Part shown: one piece after another, positions 25,073 to 31,540 of the stretch | Layout of the letters: each line of letters starts with the position of its first letter | Numbering within the stretch: the stretch's first letter is position 1 | NCBI GenBank assembly: GCA_964606735.1 | Contig: CAZSHI010000028.1 | Coordinates: 1 to 31,540 of the forward strand | Direction: 5' to 3' | Length of the DNA: 31,540 nucleotides | Source of the DNA: UBA5109 sp964606735 | GTDB lineage: Bacteria > Pseudomonadota > Gammaproteobacteria > Pseudomonadales > Pseudohongiellaceae | Notes under the pieces: model-generated | Database searches by the model: none | What the model was told of the DNA's origin: nothing | Seen by the model: only the letters and a program-made list of their open reading frames with translations | Position numbers and translations under genes: made by a program

Positions 25073-25449
25073 GGCTCTTCGGCTACCTGCAGGGTATCAA
25101 CAGGTTTCGGTGCAGTTCGATCCTGGTGGCGACGTTTCTCATAGATACTTTTTATCTGTCGCTCTAGCGCATTAAAGGCATCCCGAATAGCAACATAGAT
25201 GTCTTCGTGGGAATGATTGTCATGCTGGTCATGATTCACCAGAATGTCGTGATTGGGAATAACGGCTTCGACGCCTACGTGAAAAACCTTGCCTTTGTGA
25301 TGATGATTATGAGGGGATTCAAGCGTGACTCTTAAACTCTGTATTTCGTCACTGTAGCGTTCTAACTTATCCAATCTTTTCTGTACTGCATCTGCTACTG
25401 CCTGGGAATGATCTATTCCGCGAAAAACTACTTGAGTATCACTTACCAT
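25069..25449 (-). CDS. HPF/RaiA-family ribosome-associated protein, histidine-rich
   Basis: A 126-residue member of the ribosome hibernation/S30AE family. FRGIDHSQAVADAVQKRLDKL (strand 1 and helix 1), SLRVTLES, and DIYVAIRDAFNALERQI (helix 2) follow the fold of RaiA and HPF, which bind the small subunit in stationary phase. Two histidine clusters, HNHHHKGKVFH and NHDQHDNHSHED, lie in loops where E. coli HPF has none. The start is ATG 25449, because AGGAG (plus-strand CTCCT 25457-25461) lies 7 nt before it; an ATG 15 nt upstream encloses this ribosome site and is not favoured. Long-form dimerising C-terminal domain is absent, so it is a short type. Confidence 0.85.
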   Translation of the reverse strand: MVSDTQVVFRGIDHSQAVADAVQKRLDKLERYSDEIQSLRVTLESPHNHHHKGKVFHVGVEAVIPNHDILVNHDQHDNHSHEDIYVAIRDAFNALERQIKSIYEKRRHQDRTAPKPVDTLQVAEEP

Positions 25450-25456
25450 AAAAAAA

Positions 25457-25461
25457 CTCCT
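25457..25461 (-). promoter_or_regulatory. Ribosome binding site deciding the hpf-like start
   Basis: AGGAG on the minus strand, 7 nt before ATG 25449 across a run of seven T/A positions. It lies within any product started at ATG 25464, arguing for the internal start. Confidence 0.65.
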
Positions 25462-25633
25462 CATTGGTATCGATAAGTAAAAAAGAAATTTAGATTTTTG
25501 CTTTGAAGTGACCTTCCTTTTTCCTAAGAGGGGTATGTAAAGATACTACTCTTTTGCCTAAGGCTGTCAAAGAAATTCGGCAGATTTTTGATGCAAAATA
25601 AACTGACGCCAACAACTTGCTGAAAACTAACAA

Positions 25634-26164
25634 TTATTTTTGCCGATAACACCAGTGCCAGGGTTCATACAAAAAGCCCTGTGGATTATTACGTGGGAAA
25701 GACAGGTGAAAATCAAACGCGGCTGCATGCTGCTGTAGCCAGGCAAAGGCTGTCGTCTGCTCAAAGCTTTCCTCCAGACACTCGGCGCCAGGACAGCTCA
25801 GATCCAGGGCGCAGCCGCTGTGATGCTCACTGAAGCCGGGCGCTGCATTCACCTTGAGAATCGCATTGATATCCTGCCCGGTGGCCAGTTTCTTTTTGAA
25901 CAGATTCTCCTGATAGTTCACGCTGCGGTAGGCTGACACCAGCTGCAAAACTATCTGAGCCTGCTGTGCTGCAGCACACATGGCCTGCCAGCTTTGCCAG
26001 GCCTGCTGATGCATGGACTGCTCACGGTCAAAGATATCCCTGCCTGCCGCAACCAGCTGATCACATTCCGGCTGCAGGCTTAAACCACGAGTACGGGCAT
26101 AGTCAGCAGGAATTCCCAGGTCTGCATGAAGAGCAGCAATGCGTTGTTGGTAGGACGACTGCAA
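25634..26164 (-). CDS. M15-family D-Ala-D-Ala carboxypeptidase-like protein (VanY type), no signal peptide
   Basis: A 176-residue zinc peptidase of the VanY/LD-carboxypeptidase group, which trims terminal D-alanine from peptidoglycan peptides. SAYRS (78-81) has the substrate arginine; GFSEHHSGCALDL gives the SxHxxGxAxD pattern with zinc ligands H114 and D121; EPWHW supplies catalytic E167 and zinc ligand H170. All key residues are present, so it should be active. The start is TTG 26164: the frame is closed by TGA six codons upstream and no ATG or GTG lies between. No signal peptide is visible, which points to cytoplasmic recycling of muropeptides or an unusual export route. It is divergent from fabY, with 190 nt between start codons. 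Confidence 0.85.
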   Translation of the reverse strand: MQSSYQQRIAALHADLGIPADYARTRGLSLQPECDQLVAAGRDIFDREQSMHQQAWQSWQAMCAAAQQAQIVLQLVSAYRSVNYQENLFKKKLATGQDINAILKVNAAPGFSEHHSGCALDLSCPGAECLEESFEQTTAFAWLQQHAAAFDFHLSFPRNNPQGFLYEPWHWCYRQK

Positions 26165-26252
26165 GCGCCTGATTACCTGTCATCAGTAAATGTGAAGTTT
26201 GCAGTGTAGCAAATTCCATTTGTGGAAATCCCCTAAAAACCGCGTCTTCCGA

Positions 26253-26290
26253 TATGTCTAATTTGTTATATTATATGTCTATTTTACAAT
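26253..26290 (+). promoter_or_regulatory. Candidate fabY promoter with two phased direct repeats
   Basis: TATGTCTAATTT at 26253-26264 and TATGTCTATTTT at 26274-26285 are direct repeats 21 bp apart, two helical turns. Between and across them is a possible sigma-70 promoter, TTGTTA (26263-26268) and TACAAT (26285-26290), with 16-bp spacing. This would start transcription about 58 nt before the fabY GTG. Repeats of this phasing often bind a dimeric regulator; no regulator is identified. Confidence 0.4.
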
Positions 26291-26341
26291 GTTTATTTCA
26301 GGCCAAACACCGTATAGTTATGCGCAAGTTTTTGTTTTTTT

Positions 26342-26346
26342 AAGGG
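26342..26346 (+). promoter_or_regulatory. Ribosome binding site deciding the fabY start
   Basis: AAGGG lies 8 nt before GTG 26355, from which the protein begins MSHLPLIVGFGG, the expected FabY N-terminus. The earlier in-frame ATG 26289 has no such site and lies within the candidate promoter. Confidence 0.6.
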
Positions 26347-26354
26347 TTTTCAAG

Positions 26355-28262
26355 GTGTCTCATTTACCCCTTATTGTCGGTTTTGGCGGCATCAACGCCG
26401 CGGGCAGGTCTGCCTGCCACTATGCCTATCGGCGCCTGGTCATTGACCGCCTCGGGGAGGCTGAAGCCGATCAAACCCTGCTCAACCTGGCCATCCTCAT
26501 GGGTCTGTTGAAACAGCAGGACGGACGCTGGCTAACCCGTACCGGGGAATTAACCGATCTGAATGAATTCCTGACCTTTCACCGGGAACTGATTCTCAAC
26601 AGTACACTGATCCGCAAGCTGGAGAGCAATCTCTTTGATAATACCGCTCTGTACCAGCATACCCAGAGTTCGCTGCAGGCAGCAGAGGGAGAAAGCTTGC
26701 GCTTCACGATTGCCAACCGACGGCTCCCCTCCCGCATTCCATCCAACTGGCAGGTGCAGGCAATAGACACTCGCCATAGCCTGGTTGAAGTCAGTGGCAG
26801 TTTGGATGCCATGCTGCCTGATCTTTATCAGGGCGCCGTCAACTGTGCCGGGCAATTGCCCAGTGGTTTCGATCCTGGCGAACTGTACCAGTCACGCAAT
26901 CACCCTCGCAGCTTGCAGATGACCATTTTCGGCATTTCCGATGCCCTGCTCTCAATGGGAGTTGACTGGGAGCTGATTAAACAACGGGTACCGGCTGATC
27001 AAATTGCCGTCTATGCCGGTTCCGGCATGAGCCAGCTGGACTACAACGGCAACGGCGGCATGCTGCAGTCACGCCTGCTGGGCAAACGGGTTACCTCCAA
27101 ACAGCTACCGCTGGGGCTACCGGAAATGGCTGCGGATTTTATCAATGCCTATGTGCTTGGCAGCACGGGAAAAACCGGCTGCAACCTGGGAGCCTGTGCT
27201 TCCTTTCATTACAGTCTGTGTCAGGCTGTACAGGATATACGCAGTGGAACACATCGAGTGGTGGTTGTTGGCAACAGCGAAGCCCCGCTGGTGCCTGAAG
27301 TGTTTGAAGGCTACAGTGCCATGGGAGCCCTGGCGGATGATGAAAAACTCCGACAACTGGACGGGCTCAAAGAACCCAATCACCGGCGTGCCTGTCGTCC
27401 CTTTGCTGAGAATGTCGGCTTTACCCTCGCCGAGTCTGCCCAGTTCGTCATCCTGTGCGATGACGAACTGGCCATGCAACTGGGAACCAATATTTACGGC
27501 TCGGTCAATGATGTCTTTGTCCACGCTGACGGGCACAAAAAATCCATCGCCAGTCCCGGCGTTGGCAATTACCTGAGTGTCGCCAAGGCCATGGCTGCCA
27601 CCCGCGCCGTGATCGGTGCAAAAGCCCTGCAACGAAATACCTATGTGCAGGCTCACGGTACCGGCACGCCCCAGAACCGGGTTACTGAATCCGCCATTTT
27701 CGATCAACTGGCGGCTCACTTTGGTATTGAAAAGTGGCCGGTCGCTGCCATGAAATCCTATATCGGACATTCCATTGCCTGTGCCGGTGCTGATCAGCTG
27801 AACCTGAGCCTGGGCGTCTGGCAACACGGCATCATTCCCGGTATTTTAACCAGTGAAGCCATCGCCGATGACGTGCATCAGAAGCATCTGGATTTTCTGT
27901 TGACGCATCGGGAAGTCGACCCTGAAGCCATCGATGCCGTCATCATCAATGCCAAGGGCTTTGGTGGCAACAATGCCACGGCATCTGTCTTCTCTCCCAG
28001 CCAGACCCTGAAGATGCTGCAGCACAAGTATGGCAAGGATGCCATGACAGCCTATGCCGGCAAGCATGAACAGGTGGCCGAGGCCACCCGACACTATGAA
28101 GAAAGCAGCAACCGGGAACTCATGTCACCCATCTATAAATTTGACCATGCCGTGAAGAGCGGTGCTGACCTGAGTTTTAACGAAAAGCATATCTCCATCA
28201 GCGGTGACAAGCTGCCGATCAATCTCGATATGCCGAACCCTTATGCGGACATGTGCAAATAA
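26355..28262 (+). CDS. fabY: Beta-ketoacyl-ACP synthase FabY-type (fatty acid initiation)
   Basis: A 635-residue ketosynthase that matches, from memory, P. aeruginosa FabY (about 634 residues), which condenses acetyl-CoA with malonyl-ACP to start fatty acid synthesis in place of FabH. The thiolase-fold active site is C281 (NLGACASFHYS), H434 (AHGTGTPQNRVTE) and H472 (SYIGHSIACAG). FabY-like stretches include IVGFGGINAAGRS, CAGQLPSGFDPGELYQSR, GNSEAPLVPEVFEGYSAMGA and NAKGFGGNNATASV. About 200 N-terminal residues before the ketosynthase core are specific to this group. GTG 26355 is chosen as start because of homology and AAGGG upstream. No acyltransferase or ACP domain is present, so it is not part of a polyketide megasynthase. 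A nitroreductase gene follows after 27 nt. Confidence 0.88.
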   Translation: MSHLPLIVGFGGINAAGRSACHYAYRRLVIDRLGEAEADQTLLNLAILMGLLKQQDGRWLTRTGELTDLNEFLTFHRELILNSTLIRKLESNLFDNTALYQHTQSSLQAAEGESLRFTIANRRLPSRIPSNWQVQAIDTRHSLVEVSGSLDAMLPDLYQGAVNCAGQLPSGFDPGELYQSRNHPRSLQMTIFGISDALLSMGVDWELIKQRVPADQIAVYAGSGMSQLDYNGNGGMLQSRLLGKRVTSKQLPLGLPEMAADFINAYVLGSTGKTGCNLGACASFHYSLCQAVQDIRSGTHRVVVVGNSEAPLVPEVFEGYSAMGALADDEKLRQLDGLKEPNHRRACRPFAENVGFTLAESAQFVILCDDELAMQLGTNIYGSVNDVFVHADGHKKSIASPGVGNYLSVAKAMAATRAVIGAKALQRNTYVQAHGTGTPQNRVTESAIFDQLAAHFGIEKWPVAAMKSYIGHSIACAGADQLNLSLGVWQHGIIPGILTSEAIADDVHQKHLDFLLTHREVDPEAIDAVIINAKGFGGNNATASVFSPSQTLKMLQHKYGKDAMTAYAGKHEQVAEATRHYEESSNRELMSPIYKFDHAVKSGADLSFNEKHISISGDKLPINLDMPNPYADMCK

Positions 28263-28289
28263 GCCAGAGACAGACCTAAAGGAAAAACT

Positions 28290-28883
28290 ATGTTTACTAA
28301 ATCTATCGACACCTCCTCTCCCATTCATGACTTGATAGCCGGACGCTGGAGCGGCGTTGCCTTCGATGCACAGCGCCCTGTCAGTGATGAGGACTTGCAT
28401 TCTGTGCTGGAAGCTGCACGTTGGGCGCCCTCATGTTTTGGCGATCAGCCCTGGCGTTATGTCGTTTGTAAAAAGGACTCGCATCCTGAGGGCTGGCAAA
28501 CGATTTTTGACAGCCTGATTGATAAAAACCAGGCCTGGTGCCAGCATGTTCCCGTGCTGATACTGGCCTGTCATGACACCCAGTTTTCACACAATGACAA
28601 TCCCAATCGCCACGGTGCCTACGATACCGGCGCAGCTTCCGTATCGATGTGTTTACAGGCAGCAGCGCTGGGCTTGATGAGCCATCAGATGGGGGGCTTT
28701 GCGGCGGAAAAACTGCAGCAGTCCTTTGCCATCCCCGAACGCTTCAGTCCCATTGCCGTGATTGCCCTGGGTTACCAGGTGGCAGAAACTGATATTCCGG
28801 ATGCTTTCAGGGAAAGGGAAATGGCGCCCAGAAAACGCAACGAACTGAGCCGCAACTTTTTCCTCGGCGCCTGGCAGGAATAG
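28290..28883 (+). CDS. Nitroreductase-family FMN-dependent oxidoreductase
   Basis: A 197-residue protein of the nitroreductase fold. The N-terminal FMN-binding region (RWSGVAFDAQRPVSDEDL, then ARWAPSCFGDQPWRYVV) and the later GAASVSMCLQAAALGLMSHQMGGF segment are diagnostic. Members use NAD(P)H and FMN to reduce nitroaromatics, quinones or enones, usually as homodimers in the cytoplasm; the physiological substrate here is unknown. AAGGA at 28279-28283 supports ATG 28290. The 27-nt spacing from fabY suggests one transcript, which may mean a redox role near lipid metabolism, but that is only positional. It converges on the fumarase gene with 9 nt between stops. Confidence 0.9.
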   Translation: MFTKSIDTSSPIHDLIAGRWSGVAFDAQRPVSDEDLHSVLEAARWAPSCFGDQPWRYVVCKKDSHPEGWQTIFDSLIDKNQAWCQHVPVLILACHDTQFSHNDNPNRHGAYDTGAASVSMCLQAAALGLMSHQMGGFAAEKLQQSFAIPERFSPIAVIALGYQVAETDIPDAFREREMAPRKRNELSRNFFLGAWQE

Positions 28884-28892
28884 ACAAAGCTG

Positions 28893-30419
28893 TCAGACAA
28901 CTTTTACTGGCTGGGCATCCTGAATTTTGGCCTTCCATTCGGCCGGGCCCGTCTCGTGTACGGAAACCCCCTTGCTATCCACGGCCACCGTTACTGGCAT
29001 GTCTTCCACTTCAAACTCATGAATTGCTTCCATGCCCAGGTCTTCAAAGGCAACCACGCGGGACTTGCGTATTGCCTTGGAGACCAGATAAGCAGCGCCA
29101 CCGACAGCCATCAGGTAGACTGACTTGTGTTTGCGGATGGCCTCAATGGCTAGCGGCCCACGTTCAGCCTTGCCGATCATGCCCATCAGTCCTGAATGCG
29201 CCAGCATCTGCTCGGTAAACTTGTCCATGCGGGTCGCCGTGGTCGGACCTGCCGGGCCCACCACTTCATCACGTACCGGATCGACCGGCCCCACGTAATA
29301 GATAAATTTGTCTTTCAGGTCCACGCCATTGGGCAGCGCTTCACCTTTTTCGTACAGCTCCACCATGCGTTTATGGGCAGCATCCCTGCCTGTCAGGATT
29401 GTGCCACTGAGCAGCAGCGTATCGCCGGGCTTCCAGGAAGCAATATCTTCACGGGTCACTTTCGCCAGATCCACCCGGCGTGAGGAAGCCGAAGCCGTCC
29501 AGGTCACATCCGGCCAGTCCTCCAGTTTGGGGGGCACCAGTTCAGCCGGACCGGAACCATCCAGGGTGAAATGCACATGCCGGGTCGCCGCGCAGTTTGG
29601 AATCATCGCCACTGGCTTGCCAGCCGCATGGGTTGGAAATTCCTTGATTTTGACATCCACCACCGTGGTCAGACCACCAATCCCCTGGGCCCCGATTCCG
29701 AGCTGATTGACTTTCTCCATCAGCTCAAGACGCAGCTCTTCCGCTGTCGTCTGTGGACCGCGCTGGCGCAGCTCATCAATATCCACCGGGTCCATCAGGG
29801 CTTCCTTGGCCATTAACACGGCTTTTTCAGCAGAGCCGCCAATGCCGATACCCAGCATGCCAGGGGGACACCAGCCGCCACCCATGGTGGGAACCGTTTT
29901 CAGCACCCAGTCAACGATGCTGTCACTGGGATTGAGCATGACCAGTTTCGACTTGTTCTCGGATCCGCCGCCCTTGGCTGCCAGCTTGAATTCAACCTTA
30001 TCGCCGGGGACAATCTTGTAGTAAATATTGGCAGGCGTATTGTCTTTGGTATTTTTCCTTGCACCGGCAGGATCACTGACAATCGACGCACGCAGGACAT
30101 TGTCAGGATGGGTGTAAGCCTCTCGTACGCCTTCATTGATCATCTCTTCCAGGCCCATGTCGGCATCCCACTGCACATTCATGCCGACTTCCACGAATAT
30201 CACCACGACGCCGGTATCCTGACAAAGCGGGCGCTTACCTTCCGCACACATGCGTGAGTTGGTCAGAATCTGGGCCATGGCATCCTTGGCTGCGGGTGAC
30301 TCTTCGCGCTCATAGGCCCGATACACTGCCTGGATGTAATCCAGCGGATGATAATAGGAGATGTATTGCAAGGCATCAGCGACGCTTTGAATGACGTCTT
30401 GTTGTCGAATCACAGTCAT
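28893..30419 (-). CDS. Fumarate hydratase class I (Fe-S)
   Basis: A 508-residue single-chain class I fumarase interconverting fumarate and malate in the TCA cycle. It should hold an oxygen-sensitive [4Fe-4S] cluster; candidate ligands are C66 in PLCQDTGV, the cysteine in GGGWCPPGM, and the one in PNCAATRHV. Both domains expected for FumA/FumB-type enzymes are present: the alpha part (to about residue 280) and the beta part with LLLSGTILTGRDAAHKRM and YYVGPVDP. The subtype (FumA, FumB or a related dicarboxylate hydratase such as tartrate or mesaconate active) cannot be fixed, so no symbol is given. Start ATG 30419 is clear from the family although the ribosome site is weak. Confidence 0.93.
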   Translation of the reverse strand: MTVIRQQDVIQSVADALQYISYYHPLDYIQAVYRAYEREESPAAKDAMAQILTNSRMCAEGKRPLCQDTGVVVIFVEVGMNVQWDADMGLEEMINEGVREAYTHPDNVLRASIVSDPAGARKNTKDNTPANIYYKIVPGDKVEFKLAAKGGGSENKSKLVMLNPSDSIVDWVLKTVPTMGGGWCPPGMLGIGIGGSAEKAVLMAKEALMDPVDIDELRQRGPQTTAEELRLELMEKVNQLGIGAQGIGGLTTVVDVKIKEFPTHAAGKPVAMIPNCAATRHVHFTLDGSGPAELVPPKLEDWPDVTWTASASSRRVDLAKVTREDIASWKPGDTLLLSGTILTGRDAAHKRMVELYEKGEALPNGVDLKDKFIYYVGPVDPVRDEVVGPAGPTTATRMDKFTEQMLAHSGLMGMIGKAERGPLAIEAIRKHKSVYLMAVGGAAYLVSKAIRKSRVVAFEDLGMEAIHEFEVEDMPVTVAVDSKGVSVHETGPAEWKAKIQDAQPVKVV

Positions 30420-30510
30420 GAACTTTTTACCGTCTGAAAAATATACAAGCTTTCAATTCTAGCATGGAACCGTATAATTTCCGGCCAGCCGTTACCTGCC
30501 TTAAAGCGCA

Positions 30511-30540
30511 AAAAAAGCCCTGAGGAATCAGGGCTTTTTT
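30511..30540 (-). terminator. Strong intrinsic terminator, symmetric
   Basis: AAAAAAGCCCTGA (30511-30523), GGAA loop (30524-30527), TCAGGGCTTTTTT (30528-30540). The stem is perfect and bordered by A and T tracts, so it can act on either strand. It lies 20 nt past the stop of the secreted-protein gene and so ends that transcript before the fumarase promoter. Confidence 0.92.
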
Positions 30541-30560
30541 AAACTGCTATAAAGCCGCTC

Positions 30561-31202
30561 TTAGTCGGCAGCGAAACAGTAAAACAGTCCATCACCACCG
30601 GTGCTGATCAGCGCCTGCTGGCCGCAACCACGTGAATCATGGGCCGAGTTCCAGTTGGCAGCATCATGATGACCCAGTCTGGCTTTGGCGCCACCCTGGT
30701 CACTGCTGCTGGTCCAGTTATTACAGGTCATGTCAGCACCTGCCGGATAGGCAGTACCATCAGGCTGGGACCCCGTAAGGATGTCATGCCGGTTGGGCGC
30801 GAAGCCACCACCGGGAATGATATTGCCGTTTTCATCCAGTGCTGTCAGTAAAGCTATTCGCTGATTCATGCTGTGCAGATCATCAACATTCTGGGCAATA
30901 CGGTTACCTCTGGCGCCAAACCAGGGGCCTTCACCGATACGGTCACGCGCGTTGACGGCATTCGGTCCCTGGGTGCTGAGATAGGCACGCCAGGTATGAT
31001 CGCCGGCACCGGCTGCTTCGGCTCGTGCCTGACAGATGGCATCAGCCCCGGCGAGTCCACCCAGGTTGCCACCATTGCCTGAACCGGTGCTGGTGATAAA
31101 GAATGTCATTGGTCCTGTCGGTGGCTGTGCTTGCGACATGCCAGCGCTCAGAAGGCCGGCCAGTGTCAGGCCAAAAAAGCTTAAGGTTTTGCGGGTTAAC
31201 AT
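30561..31202 (-). CDS. Secreted endostatin/C-type-lectin-like protein
   Basis: A 213-residue protein with a clear signal peptide (basic LTRK, hydrophobic 7-21, cleavage likely after SQA at 25). The mature part begins with FFITSTGSGNGGNLGGLAGAD and continues through WRAYLST, NARDRIGEGPWFGARG, and a C-terminal cysteine-bearing DMTCNNWTSSS and GCGQQALISTGGDGLFYCFA. This pattern is known to me from secreted bacterial proteins assigned to the endostatin/C-type-lectin-like fold. Four cysteines (in AICQ, MTCNN, RGCGQ and FYCF) could form two disulfides. No enzymatic motif is seen; binding of an extracellular ligand is a guess. AGGAG lies 10 nt upstream of ATG 31202, and a strong terminator follows, so it is a single-gene unit. 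Confidence 0.78.
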   Translation of the reverse strand: MLTRKTLSFFGLTLAGLLSAGMSQAQPPTGPMTFFITSTGSGNGGNLGGLAGADAICQARAEAAGAGDHTWRAYLSTQGPNAVNARDRIGEGPWFGARGNRIAQNVDDLHSMNQRIALLTALDENGNIIPGGGFAPNRHDILTGSQPDGTAYPAGADMTCNNWTSSSDQGGAKARLGHHDAANWNSAHDSRGCGQQALISTGGDGLFYCFAAD

Positions 31203-31465
31203 ATCCCTGATCTCCTGTTAATTATTGTTAAGTTGTTTTTTACAGTATCAAACACCGATCACTATATTGTAAGTCGCCGCCAAATTCATGTGTTTCCGGA
31301 AGGTTTCACGCTGATTGCCAGTCTGCCTGACAGCTGCATGGGAGACCTAATCCCAGTACCGGGGGCTGGACGTAAGGGTTTCAGTAACTGGCTGAAAACG
31401 GGTAGTATTCCTGCCAGGTAGCACCGATAGTTCATCATTTTCGCCATACTGCTAAGGGAATGTCC
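31203..31465. other. Intergenic region at the right end, nothing definite
   Basis: It separates the secreted-protein gene (minus strand) from a possible gene start at 31466. Short ORFs on both strands (about 60-80 codons) lack ribosome sites and recognisable products. A small TTTCAG/CTGAAA hairpin (near 31380-31397) has no T-tract. The first ~60 nt are AT-rich and probably include the promoter for the secreted protein. Confidence 0.5.
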
Positions 31466-31540
31466 TGTGCTTGACAAGCTAGCCATGAAAGGGCTGCATC
31501 CAGAGCTGACGCATAACGTCGCCCGCAACAACAATATTGC
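31466..31540 (+). CDS. Possible 5' end of an unidentified gene (runs off the window)
   Basis: GTG 31466 follows AAGGGA (31453-31458) by 7 nt and opens a frame of 25 codons, VLDKLAMKGLHPELTHNVA and onward, that reaches the right edge without a stop. An in-frame ATG at 31484 is an alternative start. The stretch is too short to identify; it is listed because the ribosome site and open frame are suggestive. Confidence 0.35.

Noticed and set aside
26289..26354. Upstream ATG 26289 as the fabY start.
   Set aside because: The 22 extra residues are not in the family, there is no ribosome site, and the ATG lies in the likely promoter.
27117..27827. A 236-codon open frame on the minus strand inside fabY.
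   Set aside because: It covers the catalytic core of fabY in antisense and has no independent evidence of coding.
31233..31534. Short open frames on both strands at the right end.
   Set aside because: They have no ribosome sites, overlap one another and resemble no known protein.

Overview
The window looks like a chromosomal segment of a gammaproteobacterium related to Pseudomonas, Cellvibrio or the marine Oceanospirillum-type groups. This rests on gene content read directly from the sequence: an NrdB with the long acidic N-terminal extension and near-Pseudomonas core, a FabY-type ketosynthase, PilU, GreB, RF3, DinG, ExoI and a class I fumarase. Base composition is roughly balanced and coding density is very high. 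A run of exactly 100 N at 18707-18806 shows it is a draft scaffold. No tRNA, rRNA, CRISPR array, insertion sequence or prophage was seen.

Layout. 1-3796 (+): end of nrdA, nrdB, a small coiled-coil protein, an exported cyclophilin with a large insertion, and an orphan APS kinase (cysC). 3786-9861 (-): read from the right, sbcB (exonuclease I), an atypical Nramp-fold transporter overlapping it by 4 nt, an acyltransferase, and dinG. 10033-13763 (+): a TetR-type regulator broken by a single stop at codon 10, pyrB, pilU and an exported HpcH/HpaI aldolase-like protein. 13779-18922 (-): prfC, an unknown acidic protein, a 443-nt AT-rich intergenic region with clustered DnaA boxes, and a GAF-containing GspE/PilB-type ATPase holding the assembly gap. 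19006-21222 (+): an exported protein with a lysozyme-like signature, hisC, and a small membrane protein starting with TTG. 21201-22390 (-): rimI preceded by a probable divergent holD. 22497-25072 (+): dinB, greB and a GATase1-AraC regulator, tightly packed. 25069-26164 (-): a His-rich HPF/RaiA-family protein and an M15 peptidase. 26355-28883 (+): fabY and a nitroreductase. 28893-31202 (-): class I fumarase, a strong terminator, and a secreted endostatin/lectin-like protein. The last 75 nt may hold the start of another gene.

How the genes relate. The window is mainly housekeeping: nucleotide supply (nrdAB, pyrB), DNA repair and replication (dinG, sbcB, dinB, probable holD), translation and transcription accessories (prfC, rimI, greB, hpf), fatty acid initiation (fabY), central metabolism (fumarase, cysC, hisC) and type IV pilus motors. 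No obvious multi-gene defence or mobile system is present. The most unusual items are the DnaA-box cluster with AT-rich repeats far from normal oriC neighbours, the nonsense-interrupted TetR gene, the Nramp-like protein lacking the family's metal-site motifs, the lysozyme-like exported protein, the divergent psi subunit, and an assembly gap that appears to be spurious.
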